DNA of 5,846 nucleotides. Origin: an uncultured Blautia sp. (GTDB lineage Bacteria > Bacillota > Clostridia > Lachnospirales > Lachnospiraceae). A program made the position numbers and the translations under genes. Shown in pieces: positions 4,475 through 5,846 of the stretch (the first letter of the stretch is position 1; the number at the start of each line of letters is the position of its first letter). Under the pieces are notes generated by a model, which made no database searches, had not been told where the DNA came from, and worked only from the letters and a program-made list of their open reading frames with translations. The stretch spans positions 1 through 5,846 of the forward strand of contig CAMBYR010000146.1 in the NCBI GenBank assembly GCA_945872375.1, given 5' to 3'.

Positions 4475-5584
4475 ATGCCGAAACACGGCGAAAATATCAG
4501 AAAACGAAAAGACGGAAGATGGGAAGCCCGCTATGAAAAGGGCAGAAAAACAAACGGAAGGATCCATTATGGCTATTTATATGGAAAAACCTATGAAGAA
4601 GTCCGTCAAAAAAAGCTTCTTATCCTGCAGAAAAATCATCTTCTTCCCGTTTCCGAGGACCGCATTACCATGACCTTCCTCTGTGAAGAATGGAAACAGG
4701 CAACACGTTATACGGTAAAAGACAGCAGTTTCGCCTCCTATGACACCTGGATCGACTGTCATATCCTTCCCTGGTTCGGTTTCCTGGAAGTCGGGCAGCT
4801 TTCCTCCGAATTGATCCAGCAGTTTTCCAAAGAAAAAATCGAAAGCGGCCTTGCACCAAGAACGGTAAAGGCCATTTTGATTCTTCTGAAAAACATTCTC
4901 CGCTACGGAGAACAAAAAGGCTATCTTTCTATGAAAGGAATCCAGTTCCGGTATCCCCGGGTCGATGACCAGCCTCTTCATATTCTTTCCGATACACAGC
5001 TTCATACCCTGATTTCCTATCTGATGGAAAACCCTTCCCGTCTTTGTTCCGGTCTTCTGCTCTGTGTGTATTCCGGTATTCGGGTCGGCGAGTTGTGTGG
5101 CCTGAAATGCGGTGATATTGATTTTCAGTCAGGAATCATGAAAATCCGCCGGACAGTCTCGCGGATCAAAAATCTGGATTATGACAGTATGAGCGCATCC
5201 GAACAGCCCAAGACCGTTGTCATCACAGGGACGCCCAAATCCGCTTCTTCTTTCAGGGAGATACCTATCCCTGATTTTTTATTGAAAATTTTAGCAGCTG
5301 ACTGCCGGAATCCGGAGGATTTTCTGCTTTCAGGCAGCCCTTTCTGTATGGAACCGCGATCTGTTCAGAGAAAGTTTCAGAACATCCTGAAAAAATGCGG
5401 TCTCCCGGTCATCAATATCCATGCCCTTCGTCATGGATTTGCCACACGCTGCACGGAAATGGGCTTTGACAGCAAAACACTTTCTGAAATCCTGGGACAT
5501 TCCTCTGCCAAGATTACCATGGATATTTATGTACACAGCAGTATTCAGCAGAAAAGAAGCTGTATGAACCAGCTTACGTTTTAA
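4475..5584 (+). CDS. Tyrosine recombinase (phage/ICE-type integrase), solo
   Basis: The 369-residue protein is a complete site-specific recombinase of the tyrosine (lambda-Int, Tn916-Int) family. Residues 1-50 resemble an AP2-like arm-binding domain (ENIRKRKDGRWEARYEKGR, then YLYGKTYEEVRQKK). A SAM-like core-binding domain spans about 65-152. The catalytic domain holds Arg203 (YSGIRVGELCGL), a probable Lys255 (GTPKSASSFREIPI), His316 and Arg319 (HALRHGFATR), His342 (LGHSS) and the nucleophile Tyr352 (MDIYVHSS), so all active-site residues are present. I chose ATG 4475 because AAGGGG at 4461-4466 sits eight bases away; a GTG at 4466 overlaps that site. It is the only plus-strand gene. No excisionase, relaxase, phage or cargo gene lies in view, so it is a solo recombinase here. 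Flanking dyad repeats may be its targets. Confidence 0.93.
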   Translation: MPKHGENIRKRKDGRWEARYEKGRKTNGRIHYGYLYGKTYEEVRQKKLLILQKNHLLPVSEDRITMTFLCEEWKQATRYTVKDSSFASYDTWIDCHILPWFGFLEVGQLSSELIQQFSKEKIESGLAPRTVKAILILLKNILRYGEQKGYLSMKGIQFRYPRVDDQPLHILSDTQLHTLISYLMENPSRLCSGLLLCVYSGIRVGELCGLKCGDIDFQSGIMKIRRTVSRIKNLDYDSMSASEQPKTVVITGTPKSASSFREIPIPDFLLKILAADCRNPEDFLLSGSPFCMEPRSVQRKFQNILKKCGLPVINIHALRHGFATRCTEMGFDSKTLSEILGHSSAKITMDIYVHSSIQQKRSCMNQLTF

Positions 5585-5605
5585 GCCTGCATCTGGTCGC
5601 ATCCC

Positions 5606-5622
5606 GCCCGGAGGGCTTTTTT
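5606..5622 (+). terminator. Intrinsic terminator of the recombinase gene
   Basis: GCCC-GGA-GGGC followed by TTTTTT lies 21 bases after the stop codon. The stem has only four base pairs, but all are G-C, and the T-run is good. AAGCC at 5583-5587 and GGCTT at 5614-5618 offer an alternative outer pairing. The T-run is also the left end of the palindrome at 5617-5666. Confidence 0.6.
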
Positions 5623-5666
5623 GTTTCATAGGTAAATTCCAAAGGAATTTCCTATGAAACAAAAAA
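5617..5666. repeat. 50-bp near-perfect palindrome between convergent genes
   Basis: The left arm TTTTTTGTTTCATAGG (5617-5632), one unpaired T (5633) and AAATTCC (5634-5640) face GGAATTT (5644-5650) and CCTATGAAACAAAAAA (5651-5666) across an AAA loop. That is 23 paired positions with one bulge. Each end coincides with the T-run of one of two convergent terminators, so both transcripts end with the same trailer sequence. Confidence 0.9.
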
Positions 5667-5702
5667 AGACCGCTGACAGGATTTCCTTCCGTCAGCGGTC
5701 TT
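5661..5702 (-). terminator. Intrinsic terminator of leuS
   Basis: Read on the minus strand, AAGACCGCTGAC (5702-5691) and GTCAGCGGTCTT (5677-5666) form a perfect 12-bp stem, with a 13-base apical segment in which GGA and TCC may also pair, followed by a run of seven T. It lies 37 bases after the leuS stop and faces the recombinase terminator. Confidence 0.92.
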
Positions 5703-5703
5703 G

Positions 5704-5726
5704 ATATTACCTTTGAACAGTAACGT
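5704..5726. repeat. Right copy of the 23-bp dyad repeat flanking the recombinase
   Basis: ATATTAC, CTTTGAACA, GTAACGT in sequence match the left copy at 4425-4447 in 19 of 23 positions and in the same orientation. The dyad arms are less perfect here (TTAC against GTAA). It lies between the leuS stop codon and the leuS terminator. Confidence 0.6.
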
Positions 5727-5739
5727 CTTGATTCTTCTG

Positions 5740-5846
5740 TTATTTCGCTACAAAGTTGACAATTTTGTTTGGAACATAGATTTCCTTTATCAGCTTTTTG
5801 CCTTCCAGGAAAGATGCGATTCTGCTGTCGTTCTTCGCAATGCTGA
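5740..5846 (-). CDS. leuS: Leucyl-tRNA synthetase, C-terminal end (runs off right edge)
   Basis: Only the last 34 complete codons and the TAA stop (5742-5740) are present. The translation contains AKNDSRIASFLEGKKLIKE followed by IYVPNKIVNFVAK. This pattern, with (L/I)xGK, V(I/Y)VPxKxVN and a terminal V-A/V-K, is the C-terminal domain of bacterial leucyl-tRNA synthetase, which charges tRNA-Leu and contacts the tRNA with this domain. The catalytic, editing and anticodon-binding domains lie outside the window. A strong terminator follows. The gene is convergent with the recombinase. The identification rests on a short tail, so it is good but not certain. Confidence 0.85.
   Translation of the reverse strand, partial: SIAKNDSRIASFLEGKKLIKEIYVPNKIVNFVAK

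Noticed and set aside
4206..4673. Plus-strand open frame overlapping the recombinase start
   Set aside because: It crosses both promoters and the structured leader, lies in a different frame from the recombinase and has no recognisable domain or good ribosome binding site.
4577..5005. Minus-strand open frame inside the recombinase
   Set aside because: It is antisense to the conserved integrase domains and has no family features.
4425..5726. Insertion sequence or transposon calling
   Set aside because: There is no DDE transposase, and the flanking repeats are direct rather than terminal inverted repeats; only a recombinase with possible core sites can be supported.
1..5846. CRISPR array, tRNA or rRNA
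   Set aside because: No regularly spaced repeats, cloverleaf or conserved rRNA segments are visible in the non-coding stretches, all of which are under about 250 bases.

Overview
The window looks chromosomal and comes from a Gram-positive Clostridia-type bacterium, most likely a member of the Lachnospiraceae. This rests on the rpsF-ssb-rpsR cluster next to a gdpP-type gene, a DUF951 gene just upstream of rpsF, a class B sortase, strong AGGAGG-type ribosome binding sites, and codon use typical of that family. I assign no species.

Layout, right to left, because nearly all genes are on the minus strand. The right edge holds the last 34 codons of leuS (minus) and its strong intrinsic terminator. 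Facing it is one plus-strand gene, a complete solo tyrosine recombinase (4475-5584). Between the two 3' ends lies a near-perfect 50-bp palindrome. Divergent from the recombinase is a minus-strand cluster: a small unrecognised gene (3980-4228), a class B sortase (3128-3943), a sirtuin NAD-dependent deacylase (2345-3076) and a DUF951 protein (2150-2341). It is probably one operon, driven by a good promoter (4342-4370) and preceded by an unusually structured leader. The ribosomal and replication operon rpsF (S6), ssb, rpsR (S18) follows, with its own near-consensus promoter overlapping the 3' end of the DUF951 gene. A run of hairpins separates rpsR from gdpP, whose first 254 codons run off the left edge.

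How the genes relate. S6 and S18 form a dimer in the 30S platform, and SSB is co-expressed with them, as in most bacteria. gdpP links the cluster to c-di-AMP turnover. The sortase acts at the cell surface but no LPXTG/NPQTN-type substrate is in view, so its role is open. The sirtuin and DUF951 genes are close enough for translational coupling.

Most worth a second look: (1) two 23-bp, 19/23-matching direct repeats that flank the recombinase gene, each itself a dyad of the size expected of a tyrosine-recombinase core site; (2) the structured leader of the sortase-sirtuin operon, with a 5'-terminal closing helix and mutually exclusive G/C hairpins; (3) a candidate S6:S18 autoregulatory hairpin that covers the rpsF Shine-Dalgarno; (4) the 50-bp palindrome shared by two convergent terminators; (5) the cluster of hairpins after rpsR. 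I see no CRISPR array, rRNA, tRNA or insertion sequence.
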